Source: CAZTHM01 sp041946825 (GTDB lineage Bacteria > Acidobacteriota > Terriglobia > UBA7540). Taken from it: DNA of 64,000 bases. Location: contig JBHGBD010000022.1 of NCBI GenBank assembly GCA_041946825.1, positions 17,504-81,503 on the forward strand, written 5' to 3'. This document shows positions 28,601-37,599 of the stretch, piece by piece. The position numbers were made by a program, and so were the translations under genes. The notes below the pieces were generated by a model, which saw nothing but the letters and a program-made list of their open reading frames with translations, ran no database searches and was not told where the DNA came from. Every line of letters begins with the position of its first letter. Within the stretch, counting starts at the first letter, position 1.

Positions 28601-28997
28601 GTGGGCGGATATGGACAACAATCTCGACGGCTTCTGGACCGATCGTCCAGACCAAGTGGGCAACCCGCTGGCGGTGGACAGAAGTACTCGACAAGCTATG
28701 CTAGATCATTGGTTCAATAAGGACGCCTTCGTCGCAAACCCCATCGGACGGTCCGGGAATGTGGGGCGCAATTCGCTCTACGGCCCCAACTCGTGGGAGG
28801 TCGATTTCTCGATTCTCCGGGAGTTCCCCATCTCGGAGAAATACGGCCGGTTCCAATTCCGCTCTGAGTTCTTCAACGTTTTCAACAACGTGAACCTAGG
28901 TTGCCCGGATACGTCCCTGCAGTCGGATCGGTTCGGCACGTTGAATTGCGCGAACGAGCCTCGCCTGATCCAGTTCGGGCTCAAGTACCTCTGGTAG
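25689..28997 (+). CDS. Oar-like TonB-dependent outer-membrane receptor with carboxypeptidase-regulatory domain
   Basis: 1102 residues with a signal peptide (WTCLLIWLLAILISTPTGTVAQ). Residues about 30-115 are a carboxypeptidase-regulatory-like beta sandwich (VTGFVSDPSGAFVPGADVTI, YTFPGLPIGTYEVTV). The plug has LPLDGRNPIALVALVAGA and YLFDGDN. The barrel contains NAVTKAGTNEFHGSVWEFLRN, FVNDDWKVTPNLTLNLGFRYE, WSHSIDTSS and ends in the aromatic GLKYLW expected for outer-membrane insertion. This is the Oar-like group that is greatly expanded in Acidobacteriota. It probably imports oligosaccharides made by the GH38-like and GH127-like enzymes encoded next to it. Confidence 0.93.
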   Translation: MSVRRWTCLLIWLLAILISTPTGTVAQVAVTATVTGFVSDPSGAFVPGADVTIVNMHTGYTRSTTTSAEGAYTFPGLPIGTYEVTVTKVGFRAYKQSGITLQVNQTAALDVALQLGDVAQAIEVTAQATLLQTETSSQGQVVEQRRLADLPLDGRNPIALVALVAGATTVNAPAILEGYRGGGWASVNGGRIWDNAYLFDGDNYRGIYGNTALNYPNPDALEEFKLITHNFSAEFGRNSGAVFNAVTKAGTNEFHGSVWEFLRNDALNARNFFLNSPGAKVAKLRQNQFGFTAGGPILKDKLFIFGSYQGFRIRQESLLVNSEVATPLERAGNFSESLGTEINPDTGFLEGAIIDPETGQPFAGNIIPPERVYQPLQDWYNTFVPLPNNPDGRTITFLEGAPRSVDQTLVKMDWQISSKHSLTGRWFRDKSHLVIPFQAGIPNYTSVEFGIPTQVGGITHTYSITPTLLNQAHVGLTHGFFDNGMTKDSNAWKVTNSSMGLGIPDMRPYSPQFEISGDTWVGANAEVESGLTHQYSDTLTWTRGKHTFKFGMEVLVDSYHNRSFWNNNPYSTFSGAFTGDGMADFLLGLIEYNETRGGYVADAQSKQYFGFVNDDWKVTPNLTLNLGFRYELLGPITDNTPNEPFANQQATYRRGQQSTLFPTAPAGLVYPGDAGVPPGLYPLPKGNLQPRIGFAWSPGGAGRWAIRGGFGLFSSGLFMDKMGQVHANQPFTLVTHAYSPPGGWADPYGDFPGGNPWPYSFDPATASYTLPAAIQGIVADYQDARIAQWNLSVQRSFGPNWLFDVSYVGSAGRHLLQGFEANPARYIPGNDADGNPLSTGDNVESRRIDSPGILSTVMLGGSGSRSSFQSLQSTITKRFSKGLSLLSSYTWSHSIDTSSAGDFGWHSNQDQFNVLKGERGNSNFDRRHVYSLSFIYDLPKSRTGNWAMRNIIGGWGMAGIFRASTGAPFTVWADMDNNLDGFWTDRPDQVGNPLAVDRSTRQAMLDHWFNKDAFVANPIGRSGNVGRNSLYGPNSWEVDFSILREFPISEKYGRFQFRSEFFNVFNNVNLGCPDTSLQSDRFGTLNCANEPRLIQFGLKYLW

Positions 28998-29069
28998 TGA
29001 AAAGAGTTTTGCAGGGCAAGGAGCGAGACTCTCGGAATTAGAAGACCAGACTCTTGGTTGTGAAACGCG

Positions 29070-29120
29070 GAGGGCGGCGTCTGCTAACGAGAGTTGGCGC
29101 GCCGCCCTCAGTTTTGTCTT
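29070..29120 (+). terminator. Rho-independent-type terminator after the TonB receptor
   Basis: GAGGGCGGCG (29070-29079) and its exact complement CGCCGCCCTC (29100-29109) form a 10-bp GC-rich stem with a 20-base loop, followed by AGTTTTGTCTT. The T-tract is short. It would separate the receptor transcript from the downstream GH38-like gene. Confidence 0.65.
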
Positions 29121-29217
29121 GAGCTGTCGGGGCCGAGTTTGAGGGTGAACCTCGGGGGACCAATTTGCCCCAGAAGCAGTCAAAGCCGCCGCTGCGCTCC
29201 AGGCTCAGGCAGGCACC

Positions 29218-32200
29218 ATGAGGATATACCGAACGCCGCACCGAAGGGCTGATCCAATCGACGAGAATCGTCGGACTGCAGCTGTCCTCGTGCTTTTGAC
29301 TTTTCTCGTGGCCCCCTACTCTGCGTCTCAGGTTTCTGTGGCTGCGGAAAGTGATTCTATCGTTTGGTCCATCGGCTTGGCCGACGGTTCCGCAAGGGAG
29401 TTCGCACCCGGTCAGAAAGATAGGGCAATCTTTACTATACCCCAAGGCACTCCCGAGAGAGATTTCCCCGGACACCAAATGGGGTCCACAAGCTTGAATC
29501 CCTATGTACCCTCGGGGGAGAAGCCTTACACGGTTGTCTTTGACCTGGGAAAGAAGCTCCGGCAGGACTACGAACTGGTCGTGGATTTCGTATTCCAGAT
29601 CGGGGCGCCACGCGCGACTCGTGTTGAGGTCAACGAGCGCAAGGGGATCTTCCCGATCCTTCCACAGACGAAGCAAGAAATTGATTCCGATGAAGGGAAC
29701 TTCGTACTTTTGGCCAAGCAGCGGCTCGTCGTACCGATCGAGGCTGCGTGGCTCAAGGCAAGGGGGAATAGGATCAGCCTAATACCCTTGGGAGAGGGGG
29801 AAGTCACCTACGATGCCTTGATTCTCCAAACCCGAGGGGGCAATAGGGCATCCGGCCTAATCGGTCTCGGGCTTGAGCCGACAGTCTTCTTCCGCAAAGC
29901 GAGGAACGGCTTGAACGAAGTGTGCAGCCTCCACGTCCCCTTTAGCAAGCGCTTCGCCCAGGGCTCCGTGACGATCATCGTGGGTGGGGAGAAGCTGACC
30001 AGAAGGCTCACCAGCGGGGGATACGATTTTGGCGTGCTGACAGACCGCTTCGAAGTTGGTGTGCCACCCAAGCCTACCAAGGCAACCGTGAAAGTGACTC
30101 TTGATGGAAGGTCCCAGGGTGTGACACAGGATTTCATCCCTGCCCGGAAGTGGAAACTGTATATCTGCCCCAAAGTTCACAACGACCTTGGATACTCGGA
30201 CCTCCAGCCGCAGGTCGATGATGTGGACGTTCGCAACACGGATACTGTGCTGGATCTCCTGGCAAGGGATCCCTTCTATAAGTTCAATTTTGATACGGCC
30301 TGGTCCGTCGAAAACTATCTGAATAACCGTCCGCTGGAAAATCAGAAGAGGCTTCTGGAGCAACTGCGGCAGGGCAGAGCCGGCGTCAACGCATTCTATT
30401 TCCACCTGCTTTCAGGACTCTGCAGCGGCGAGGAGCTATACAGGTCGCTGTATTTCGCATATCGTCTTCACAAGGATCACGGGATCAATTTCGATTCTGC
30501 AAGCTTCTCGGACGCTCCGACCCATACATGGTTTGTGCCGTCTCTCCTCGCGGACGTCGGTATTCGCGGCTTTGCCAACGCAATAAACCAAAATCGCGCT
30601 CCGATCCTGTTTTCCACGAGACTGAATGAAACGTCCCCTTTTTACTGGGAAGGGCTGAATGGCGAGAGAATCATGTCATGGTATTCGCGCGCCTACAATC
30701 AGCTCAGTCTGTTGGCCAGGGTCTACAGCGATTTTCCCGTCTTCAGCTATGAGTATATGAAGGGTGCCGTGCCACAGTTCCTGCTGCGGTTCATGCGGGC
30801 AGATTACGCGCCTGATGCCGTAATGGTCTATGGCGCGTACGGCGACAACGCCGTCTTCCCGGAGAAGGGTGACGAGGCGAGCTTGATTGCGCGATGGAAC
30901 CAGGAATACGAGTTCCCGAAGCTGGTCGTGGCCACCGACGCCGACTACTTCGCGTATATCGAAAAGCACTTCGGCGATCGCCTGCCAGTTTATCGCGGGG
31001 ACGCGGGCGCATACTGGGAAGATGGGGCAGCTTCAACTTCCCGCGCCACCGCACTCAATCAGCGCACAAAGCAGATACTGCCCGCGGCGGAGACCATCGC
31101 CAGCTTTGCTGCGCTTTTGAATGCACGTAACCTTTACCCTGCAGAAAAATTGCGGGCCGCGTGGAAGGATGTGCTCCTTTACGATGAACACACATGGGGC
31201 GCGCATCTCAGCATCCGACAGCCGGATCGCGAATTTGTCACTCGCCAATGGGAAATCAAGGAAAACTACGCTCTACGCGCCGATTTTGATACTCGAAACC
31301 TATTGACAGCTTCTTTGTATCGGCTGTTTCAGGAAGTCAAGCTCGTACCCAATGCGATTGTTGCAGTCAATCTGCAGCCGTGGGAGCGCACAGGTCTCAT
31401 TGAAGCGGAGATCGATGAAGACCACTGCCTCGTGGACTCCGCCGACAACGCACCGATAAAACTCGACATCGTCTTTGAGAAAGATGGCTGGCGAAAGGTA
31501 CGGTTCATGGCCGAACATGTTCCCTCCATGGGTTACAAGGCCTATGCCGTGCGCCATCTCGAGTCCCCTCGAGATGCGGGCGCAATCATGCAAGTTGATT
31601 CAGCCCCCTTGATTGAAAACAAGTACTACCGCCTGGAAGTTGACACGCGTACGGGAGGTCTGAAGACCCTTTATGACAAGACTGTCGGCAGGGAACTTGT
31701 CGACCAAGGTGCTCCCTTCGCGCTGAACCAGTATCTCTACGTTTCCGGCGGGGCGGGGACTCTGTTGATTGACAACATCTATGGACGGCGGCCACCTGAT
31801 CTCACCATCGATTCTCCCGCGTCCGCCCGTATTGTCGAAAACGTCAGGACTCTCCTCGGGCAGAGGATGGTCGTCGAGATGCGGGCCAAGAATACGCCGA
31901 CGATCCGCAGCGAATACCGATTGTACGAGGGACTCAAGCGAGTTGAGATCTTCAACTCGCTGCGCAAAGAAGAAGTCCGCGACCATGAAGCGGTCTACTT
32001 TGCTTTTCCCTTCGCCACAGCGAAGCCCGGTTTTGAATATCAGATTCAGAATGGATGGGTGCGGCCTAATGAGGACCAACTGCCCGGAGCCTGCCGAGAA
32101 TGGTTTGCAACCCAGAACCTGGTACACATCAAGGATGGCGCATTCACCATCGCTTGGGCGACGCCTGACGCGCCGCTAATGACGCTCACGGACATTAACC

Positions 32201-32763
32201 GAGGAAGGTGGCTCAAGCATCTCGAGATAAAGAACGGGTACGTCTTCTCCTACGTCATGAACAACTACTGGTGGACCAACTACAAAGCGGCACAGGGTGG
32301 AGACTTCTCATTTCGATACTATATTACAAGCGGGGAGAAGTTGACTCGCGTGGGCCTTTCCAGGTTTGACGTCAACTCGCGCATGCCGGTCTTTGCCTAC
32401 CCCTTCCTCGCTCCCCCCACCCTACAGCCTCAAAGCCAAATCTTCGGTCCTGACCAGGGATCCTTTATGACCTTGGAAGCAACCAACCTGGAATTCGTCA
32501 CTTTCAAGCAGACCGAGGATGGGAAAGGCTATGTTCTGCGGCTTAAAGAATCTGCGGGGCGAACGGGAGAAGCCGAAGTTAGTTTCCCTTTGCTGCAGAT
32601 AGCCAGAGCGTATCTCTGCAACGGTGTCGAGGCTGTAATTCGGGAGCTGCAGTCAACGCCGACGACTGTCAAGGTCCCTTACGATTCGAATCGCTACATT
32701 ACCATCCGACTGGAAGTGGCAGGCCCTAAATCTGACAGATACGGCGGAGCCCCCAGGGATTAG
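29218..32763 (+). CDS. Secreted GH38-like (alpha-mannosidase-type) glycosidase with N-terminal beta domain
   Basis: 1181 residues with a signal peptide (AAVLVLLTFLVAPYSASQ). Residues about 42-200 are a beta-sandwich, possibly like polysaccharide-lyase accessory domains (SIVWSIGLADGS, RDFPGHQMGS, YTVVFDLG). The catalytic part starts with CPKVHNDLGYSD, where His321 and Asp323 match the metal-binding HxD of GH38, and FSDAPTHTWFVP places the expected nucleophile Asp at 432. The C-terminal half (IENKYYRLEVDTRTGGLKTL onwards) matches the GH38 beta domain. It would remove terminal mannose-like or other sugars outside the cytoplasm; this branch may have another specificity. A truncated sister copy lies at 37600. 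Confidence 0.8.
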   Translation: MRIYRTPHRRADPIDENRRTAAVLVLLTFLVAPYSASQVSVAAESDSIVWSIGLADGSAREFAPGQKDRAIFTIPQGTPERDFPGHQMGSTSLNPYVPSGEKPYTVVFDLGKKLRQDYELVVDFVFQIGAPRATRVEVNERKGIFPILPQTKQEIDSDEGNFVLLAKQRLVVPIEAAWLKARGNRISLIPLGEGEVTYDALILQTRGGNRASGLIGLGLEPTVFFRKARNGLNEVCSLHVPFSKRFAQGSVTIIVGGEKLTRRLTSGGYDFGVLTDRFEVGVPPKPTKATVKVTLDGRSQGVTQDFIPARKWKLYICPKVHNDLGYSDLQPQVDDVDVRNTDTVLDLLARDPFYKFNFDTAWSVENYLNNRPLENQKRLLEQLRQGRAGVNAFYFHLLSGLCSGEELYRSLYFAYRLHKDHGINFDSASFSDAPTHTWFVPSLLADVGIRGFANAINQNRAPILFSTRLNETSPFYWEGLNGERIMSWYSRAYNQLSLLARVYSDFPVFSYEYMKGAVPQFLLRFMRADYAPDAVMVYGAYGDNAVFPEKGDEASLIARWNQEYEFPKLVVATDADYFAYIEKHFGDRLPVYRGDAGAYWEDGAASTSRATALNQRTKQILPAAETIASFAALLNARNLYPAEKLRAAWKDVLLYDEHTWGAHLSIRQPDREFVTRQWEIKENYALRADFDTRNLLTASLYRLFQEVKLVPNAIVAVNLQPWERTGLIEAEIDEDHCLVDSADNAPIKLDIVFEKDGWRKVRFMAEHVPSMGYKAYAVRHLESPRDAGAIMQVDSAPLIENKYYRLEVDTRTGGLKTLYDKTVGRELVDQGAPFALNQYLYVSGGAGTLLIDNIYGRRPPDLTIDSPASARIVENVRTLLGQRMVVEMRAKNTPTIRSEYRLYEGLKRVEIFNSLRKEEVRDHEAVYFAFPFATAKPGFEYQIQNGWVRPNEDQLPGACREWFATQNLVHIKDGAFTIAWATPDAPLMTLTDINRGRWLKHLEIKNGYVFSYVMNNYWWTNYKAAQGGDFSFRYYITSGEKLTRVGLSRFDVNSRMPVFAYPFLAPPTLQPQSQIFGPDQGSFMTLEATNLEFVTFKQTEDGKGYVLRLKESAGRTGEAEVSFPLLQIARAYLCNGVEAVIRELQSTPTTVKVPYDSNRYITIRLEVAGPKSDRYGGAPRD

Positions 32764-32831
32764 CTCAAGTCAGACATGTTCCGCCCGCGCAATGCTCTTG
32801 CCTCTCTACCGTACGCAGAGGAGGGAACACG

Positions 32832-34754
32832 ATGAGATCGAACCAGTTGACACGGCGCGAGCTATTGTCGGCCGCGGCGCTCACACCTCTCGCCCTTTCG
32901 GCCCGAGATTTGGGTGGCGCGGGGTCACCGCCTGCCGGGTTCCTCCGGCCGGCTCAGGGAACTTACGTTACATCGGCCCCCCAAACCCTGGAATTAAGCG
33001 ACCGGGCAGAGATCGCGTTGAATGCCCTTGCAGGCACGCTGGACCCTGAAAACAAATACGAAATGTATTTCGGCGCGACATTCGTCGCCAATCCTCCCTA
33101 CATGTTTCACGAAACGACCGGATTGCCCACCAACAATCCCAAGTACGCCGAATCCTTCCCGATGATGCGGGTGATGAGCGGCAGTGACCGTTTCCGAGAT
33201 GTCGAAAAGGGGATGATGGACGCTATGCTTTCGCTCATCGCCAAGGACGGGCTTTACTATTCTCCCGCGCTCTCAAGCCGTCCCTGGAGCAAAGATCTCT
33301 ACCCCGGGCCTGAGTCGAAAGAGGATTTTGCCAACGTCTATGGGAACTCCCGAGCTCTGCTCGCTTTTATGGCCTGGATGCAGTACGAACCGCAGGGACC
33401 TTGGGAAGCAAAGGCGGCGGGCATCGCCCGGGCGCTAAGCCGAATTGTTGTTCGTAACGATGATTATGCCTACTTCCCTGATAGCCGGATTGGGGAAGCT
33501 TTCAGTTATCCCAAATCCGGGTGGCCCAATACCGACGAGCCCGAAGTGGAAGCGATGGGAGCCGAAGGCTCGATGTTTGTGTATCACAGCGGTCCCATTC
33601 GAGCCTTGACTCGTTGGTACAAGCTCAGTGGCGATAAGCAGGCCCTCGAGACGGCGTCGCGACTGGTCAAGTTTGTCACCAAGAAACGCTTTTGGGGTGC
33701 CAGGGGCGTGCCTGACGATATCACGAGTGGGGATCGTGCATATTTCACAGGCCACATGCACGGGCACACGATGATGCTCTGGGCGCTTCTTGAATACGCC
33801 TTGGCAACCGACGACTTCACGCTGATGAACTTCGTCCGCGATGGCTATGAGTTTGCTCGCCACCATGGAATTCCCCGGCTGGGTGCCTGGATGAATGATT
33901 CGCCGGATGTCGAGGTCTGCACGATTTCCGACATGATCGCGATCGCGATCAAACTCACCGAGGCCGGCTTGGGAGATTATTACGAGGACGTCGACCAGGC
34001 CGTTCGCAACCAATTGGTCGAGTCACAATTCCTGCGAGCTGATTTCCTGCAGCAGATCGCCGACGCTGCCCCCAAACACGTCGCCAAACCACCCCAGGAA
34101 ACCAGTGAGAGAGTTATCGAGAGATGCCTTGGTTCAATGGCCCCGATGCTGGTGGTGGGGTACGACAAACCCTTCTGCCTCCATTGCTGCACGGGGAATG
34201 GCACGCAGGCTTTCTACTATGCATGGAGCAGGATCGTGGAGCCGCGCGGCGAGACTGTCCGGGTCAACCTGCTGCTAAACCGGGTCTCTCCCTGGATGGA
34301 CGTTGACAGTTACCTGCCCTATGAGGGCAAGGTTGTGCTGCACAACAAAACGGCAAAGGCGGCGTTCGTTCGCCTTCCGGCGTTTGTGGACATCAGCGAC
34401 GTGCAGGTTTCAGCGCCGTCCCGTTCCCTCACGCCGCGCTGGTTGAACAAGCATCTTGCACTTCCTGAGATCGGGTCTGGAGAAGATATTCAGATCACCT
34501 TTCCCATCAAGGAGGACGCTGCGACCTACACTCTCTACAATGTCCTGGAAAGGCCATATATCTCCGAGATGGGTAACTCCCTCCGGACCGAGAGACGGTA
34601 TGCCTGCCGTTTCCGAGGGAACACACTTGTGGACATAGAACCGAGGCTGCCGATGCCCAGCTACGCGATCTATTTGCGAGACCATTACCGGCAGGACCAT
34701 GCTCCCCTAGACACGAAACCCCGCTACGTCTCGCCGCAGATGATTGATTGGTGA
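32832..34754 (+). CDS. GH127-like (beta-L-arabinofuranosidase-type) exported enzyme
   Basis: 640 residues with a Tat leader (LTRRELLSAAALTPLALSA). An alpha/alpha-barrel follows, with beta domains at the C-terminus. The metal and nucleophile set of GH127 is visible: EVC (Glu361, Cys363) and HCCTGNG (Cys452, Cys453), equal in pattern to the Glu/Cys/Cys/Cys zinc site of the bifidobacterial beta-L-arabinofuranosidase, where the first Cys of the CC pair is the nucleophile. It likely cuts beta-L-arabinofuranosyl or a similar linkage. GGAGGG precedes the ATG. It lies 68 bases after the GH38-like gene and before a sugar-isomerase-like gene, so this is one operon. Substrates vary within the wider family. 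Confidence 0.8.
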   Translation: MRSNQLTRRELLSAAALTPLALSARDLGGAGSPPAGFLRPAQGTYVTSAPQTLELSDRAEIALNALAGTLDPENKYEMYFGATFVANPPYMFHETTGLPTNNPKYAESFPMMRVMSGSDRFRDVEKGMMDAMLSLIAKDGLYYSPALSSRPWSKDLYPGPESKEDFANVYGNSRALLAFMAWMQYEPQGPWEAKAAGIARALSRIVVRNDDYAYFPDSRIGEAFSYPKSGWPNTDEPEVEAMGAEGSMFVYHSGPIRALTRWYKLSGDKQALETASRLVKFVTKKRFWGARGVPDDITSGDRAYFTGHMHGHTMMLWALLEYALATDDFTLMNFVRDGYEFARHHGIPRLGAWMNDSPDVEVCTISDMIAIAIKLTEAGLGDYYEDVDQAVRNQLVESQFLRADFLQQIADAAPKHVAKPPQETSERVIERCLGSMAPMLVVGYDKPFCLHCCTGNGTQAFYYAWSRIVEPRGETVRVNLLLNRVSPWMDVDSYLPYEGKVVLHNKTAKAAFVRLPAFVDISDVQVSAPSRSLTPRWLNKHLALPEIGSGEDIQITFPIKEDAATYTLYNVLERPYISEMGNSLRTERRYACRFRGNTLVDIEPRLPMPSYAIYLRDHYRQDHAPLDTKPRYVSPQMIDW

Positions 34755-34830
34755 TGGGCAGCCAAACAGGTCCGGCGCCCCAACCGGATCGGAATGCTGG
34801 TCGGCATGAGCATAGCAGAAGGAGCCTCCC

Positions 34831-36168
34831 ATGGTGACCGAGACCCGGAGCAATAACGCCCGCTTAGGTGTCGTGACGGTGTGTAATCCGCTGGAAGTGG
34901 GCGCCGGTCAGGCGCCGGCGCTGCTGGACCAAATGCACATGGCCTTCAAGACGGCCAGCCTCCCGCAGTTGGAAGTCATTCGGCCACACCATCCGGTTAC
35001 GGATCCCACGTCGGCAGTTCATGCGGGGCGCTACTTCCGCGAGCAGCGCGTTGATGCACTTTGTGTTCTGGCTGCCTCTTGGTTCGAAGACTACCTCGTC
35101 CTCGATATGCTGGAAGAATGCGATGTCCCGCTGGCTACTTGGGCCCGGCCGGGGATGGAGACCGGCTCTCTATGCGGTATGCAGCAGTTGGGCTACGTCC
35201 TCAAGCAGCTTGAGAAGCCTTTTTGTTTCCTCTTCGGCGAAGTGGGCGAGCCGAATTCTGTTCAGCGCGTGTGGCAATATGCGGTCGCGGCCGCCTTGCG
35301 CCACCAATTGCGGCGCGCCCGAATCGGCTGGTTGGGCCACCGGATCCAGGGAATGACGGAGATTACTCCTCACGAATTAGCGCTGAAGAAGCTTTTGGGG
35401 CCGCGCGTGGTTCCTATCGACAGCCAAGTGTTCCTGGAACGGGCTTCCAAGGTTCCTGAAAAATCGGTTGAGGACGATTGGGAACGGTTAAAAGGTCAAG
35501 TCGGGCAGGTGACAGCGACAAAGACAGCTGGGATCGACTCCTTACAAGTGTATACCGCGCTAAAAGACATGGTCGAGGAACTGGGATTGGCCGCAGTAGC
35601 AGCAGGATGCTATCCCCATCTGATGGGGCGGGTCTGCCTGGCAGCCTCGTTACTGGGCGAAGAAGGTATCCCGGTTTCCTGCGAGGGAGACGTCAACGCC
35701 GCAGTCGGAATGCTCATCCTGACGCGGATTACCGGCCAACCCGTCCACAACACCGATTTCCTGGATCCCATACCCGCTGAAAATGCCATCGTCTTCACGC
35801 ATTGCGGCTCGGGAGGCTTCTCGCTAGCCGCCAAGCCCTCGTCGATTAACCTCGGTCCGGTTCGGCTGATGAATCGTGGCCTCTGTTGCCTGTTTCCGGC
35901 GCGTCCGGGCTCGGTGACGTTGATTAACATCGTGCCCACCCTCGGCGGTTACCGAATCGCCGGTCTCTATGGCGAAGCCGTGGAGACCGACATGGTTTTC
36001 CCTGGGAATCCGTTACGCGTCCGCTTTGCGACAGATTTCGAGCAGATCATTTCTTGGGTGGCTCACGAGGGCTTGGGACATCACTGGATGGCCGGCTATG
36101 GCGACTCACGAAGGACGATCGCGGACCTGGCAGAAATGACTGGCTGCGAATGGCGAACTGCCGCGTAG
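34831..36168 (+). CDS. L-fucose/L-arabinose isomerase-like protein
   Basis: 445 residues. It has the three-part plan of fucose/arabinose isomerase-like proteins: LGVVTVCNPLEVGAG at the start, PLATWARPGMETGSLCGMQQ, RIGWLGHRIQGMTEI, and the metal region CEGDVNAAVGMLIL with NTDFLDP; a His-rich SWVAHEGLGHHW ends the active-site part. GAAGGAGCC precedes the ATG. Such proteins convert an aldose to a ketose in the cytoplasm; many homologues are annotated only as isomerase-like. It fits as the intracellular step after the GH38-like and GH127-like enzymes. Confidence 0.8.
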   Translation: MVTETRSNNARLGVVTVCNPLEVGAGQAPALLDQMHMAFKTASLPQLEVIRPHHPVTDPTSAVHAGRYFREQRVDALCVLAASWFEDYLVLDMLEECDVPLATWARPGMETGSLCGMQQLGYVLKQLEKPFCFLFGEVGEPNSVQRVWQYAVAAALRHQLRRARIGWLGHRIQGMTEITPHELALKKLLGPRVVPIDSQVFLERASKVPEKSVEDDWERLKGQVGQVTATKTAGIDSLQVYTALKDMVEELGLAAVAAGCYPHLMGRVCLAASLLGEEGIPVSCEGDVNAAVGMLILTRITGQPVHNTDFLDPIPAENAIVFTHCGSGGFSLAAKPSSINLGPVRLMNRGLCCLFPARPGSVTLINIVPTLGGYRIAGLYGEAVETDMVFPGNPLRVRFATDFEQIISWVAHEGLGHHWMAGYGDSRRTIADLAEMTGCEWRTAA

Positions 36169-36257
36169 GTCGAACCGTCGGGGAACGCAGGTGAACAGTC
36201 GAGGGCTGCGCACAGGCGAGGCCCGTCGCAGGGCGGTAGAGCCAGGAGGTCTTAAAA

Positions 36258-37499
36258 GTGAATTCGCGCGAACGGCTGTTGGCCGCTATCCGGCACGAGA
36301 AAACCGATCACATCCCCATGATCTGCCCATGCTTCGGGTTCCCCGCTCCATCGCATCTTTGCTGGCAGCGGGACGGGCGTAAGTTGGATCACTGGTACAC
36401 GATGCGTCTGGAACACATTCACACGCTGCCGCAGCCATGGAGCGTTCAGGACGACTTCCAACGCGCCCATCGGTGGCTCAGCATCGGGCTCGACGACGTG
36501 CTGGATGTTTCCCCGCCTTGGAGTATGCACCCTGACGTGCGAATTCGAGATTGGCAGGAACCGCCGACGGGCTCCGAGCCCTACTGGCTGCTGGGTCGGG
36601 AATACCTGACGCCGGCAGGTGTCCTGCGACATGTTGTTCGACGGACGGATGAAGAGATCGGCCCCGGCTGGGTGGTGCAACCAGATTATGTCCCCTTGTT
36701 TGAAGACTACAACATCCCCCGGGGTGTAAAACACGCGGTCACCGGCCCTGAAGATCTTCCCAAGCTCCGCTACCTTTTGCAGGCCCCTTCCAAAGATGCC
36801 ATATCGAGCTACCGTGAGCGGATAGCGGCGGTGCAGCGATTTGCCCGAGAGCACGGCGTTCTTGTTCAAGGCTGGAGTGGCTTCGGTATGGATGCGGTGG
36901 CTTGGCTCTGCGGGGTGGAACGAGCGGTGATCGCTGCGATGACCGAGCCGGATTTTTTCCAAGGTTTACTCGACATCGTGAACGACTTCGACCGCCGCCG
37001 AACAGAGATGATGTTGGAGGAGGGCGGCGTGGATATGGTCGTGGCTCGTGGCTGGTATAGTGGCGCTGACTTCTGGTCGCCCACGCTCTTCCGCAAGTTT
37101 CTCACGCCAGGATTAAAGCAATTGGCAGAGCAAGCGCATCGCGCGGGCGCACTGTTCGCCTATGTAATGACCACGGGAGCACTCGCTATGGCTGACCAAT
37201 TGTTGGCCGCGAATATCGACTTGCTCTACTTTATTGATCCTCTGCAGGAAAAAGACAATCTGGGACGTGTGAAGGATAAGTTCCGCGGTCGTCTCGCCGT
37301 GGCGGGCGGCATCAGCAGCGCGGTGACACTGCACAGTGGCTCGCAAGAAGAGATTCGCCAAGCGGTCCACAATGCTGTCCGCACACTAGGGCCAACCGGC
37401 TTCATCCTGGCGCCGGTGGACGCGCTTTTCCCGGACACGCCGTGGCCGAATGTCGAAACCATGATCGAGGCCTGGCGCGAAGTGTGTCCGTTGTCGTGA
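36258..37499 (+). CDS. Uroporphyrinogen-decarboxylase (URO-D) family protein, probably a methyltransferase-like enzyme
   Basis: 413 residues, starting with NSRERLLAAIRHEKTDHIP, the classic opening of non-haem URO-D-family proteins. The C-terminal barrel has LRKFLTPGLKQLAEQAHRAGALFAYV split over residues about 275-305, and VAGGISSAVTLHSG and TGFILAPVDALFPDTPWPNVE near the end. No other haem gene is nearby, and the length exceeds true HemE, so corrinoid methyltransferase-like or unknown chemistry is more likely. AGCCAGGAGG precedes the GTG. Members of this group recur in glycan-use clusters; their role there is not established. Confidence 0.8.
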   Translation: MNSRERLLAAIRHEKTDHIPMICPCFGFPAPSHLCWQRDGRKLDHWYTMRLEHIHTLPQPWSVQDDFQRAHRWLSIGLDDVLDVSPPWSMHPDVRIRDWQEPPTGSEPYWLLGREYLTPAGVLRHVVRRTDEEIGPGWVVQPDYVPLFEDYNIPRGVKHAVTGPEDLPKLRYLLQAPSKDAISSYRERIAAVQRFAREHGVLVQGWSGFGMDAVAWLCGVERAVIAAMTEPDFFQGLLDIVNDFDRRRTEMMLEEGGVDMVVARGWYSGADFWSPTLFRKFLTPGLKQLAEQAHRAGALFAYVMTTGALAMADQLLAANIDLLYFIDPLQEKDNLGRVKDKFRGRLAVAGGISSAVTLHSGSQEEIRQAVHNAVRTLGPTGFILAPVDALFPDTPWPNVETMIEAWREVCPLS

Positions 37500-37599
37500 C
37501 GGCGAAACCGTTCGGAACGCTTCCGCGGCGATCGGCTCTGCCTTAGACGCTATTTTTCCTTCCTGGACGATGAAAGACTCCCGCAAGGAGATAAGAACC

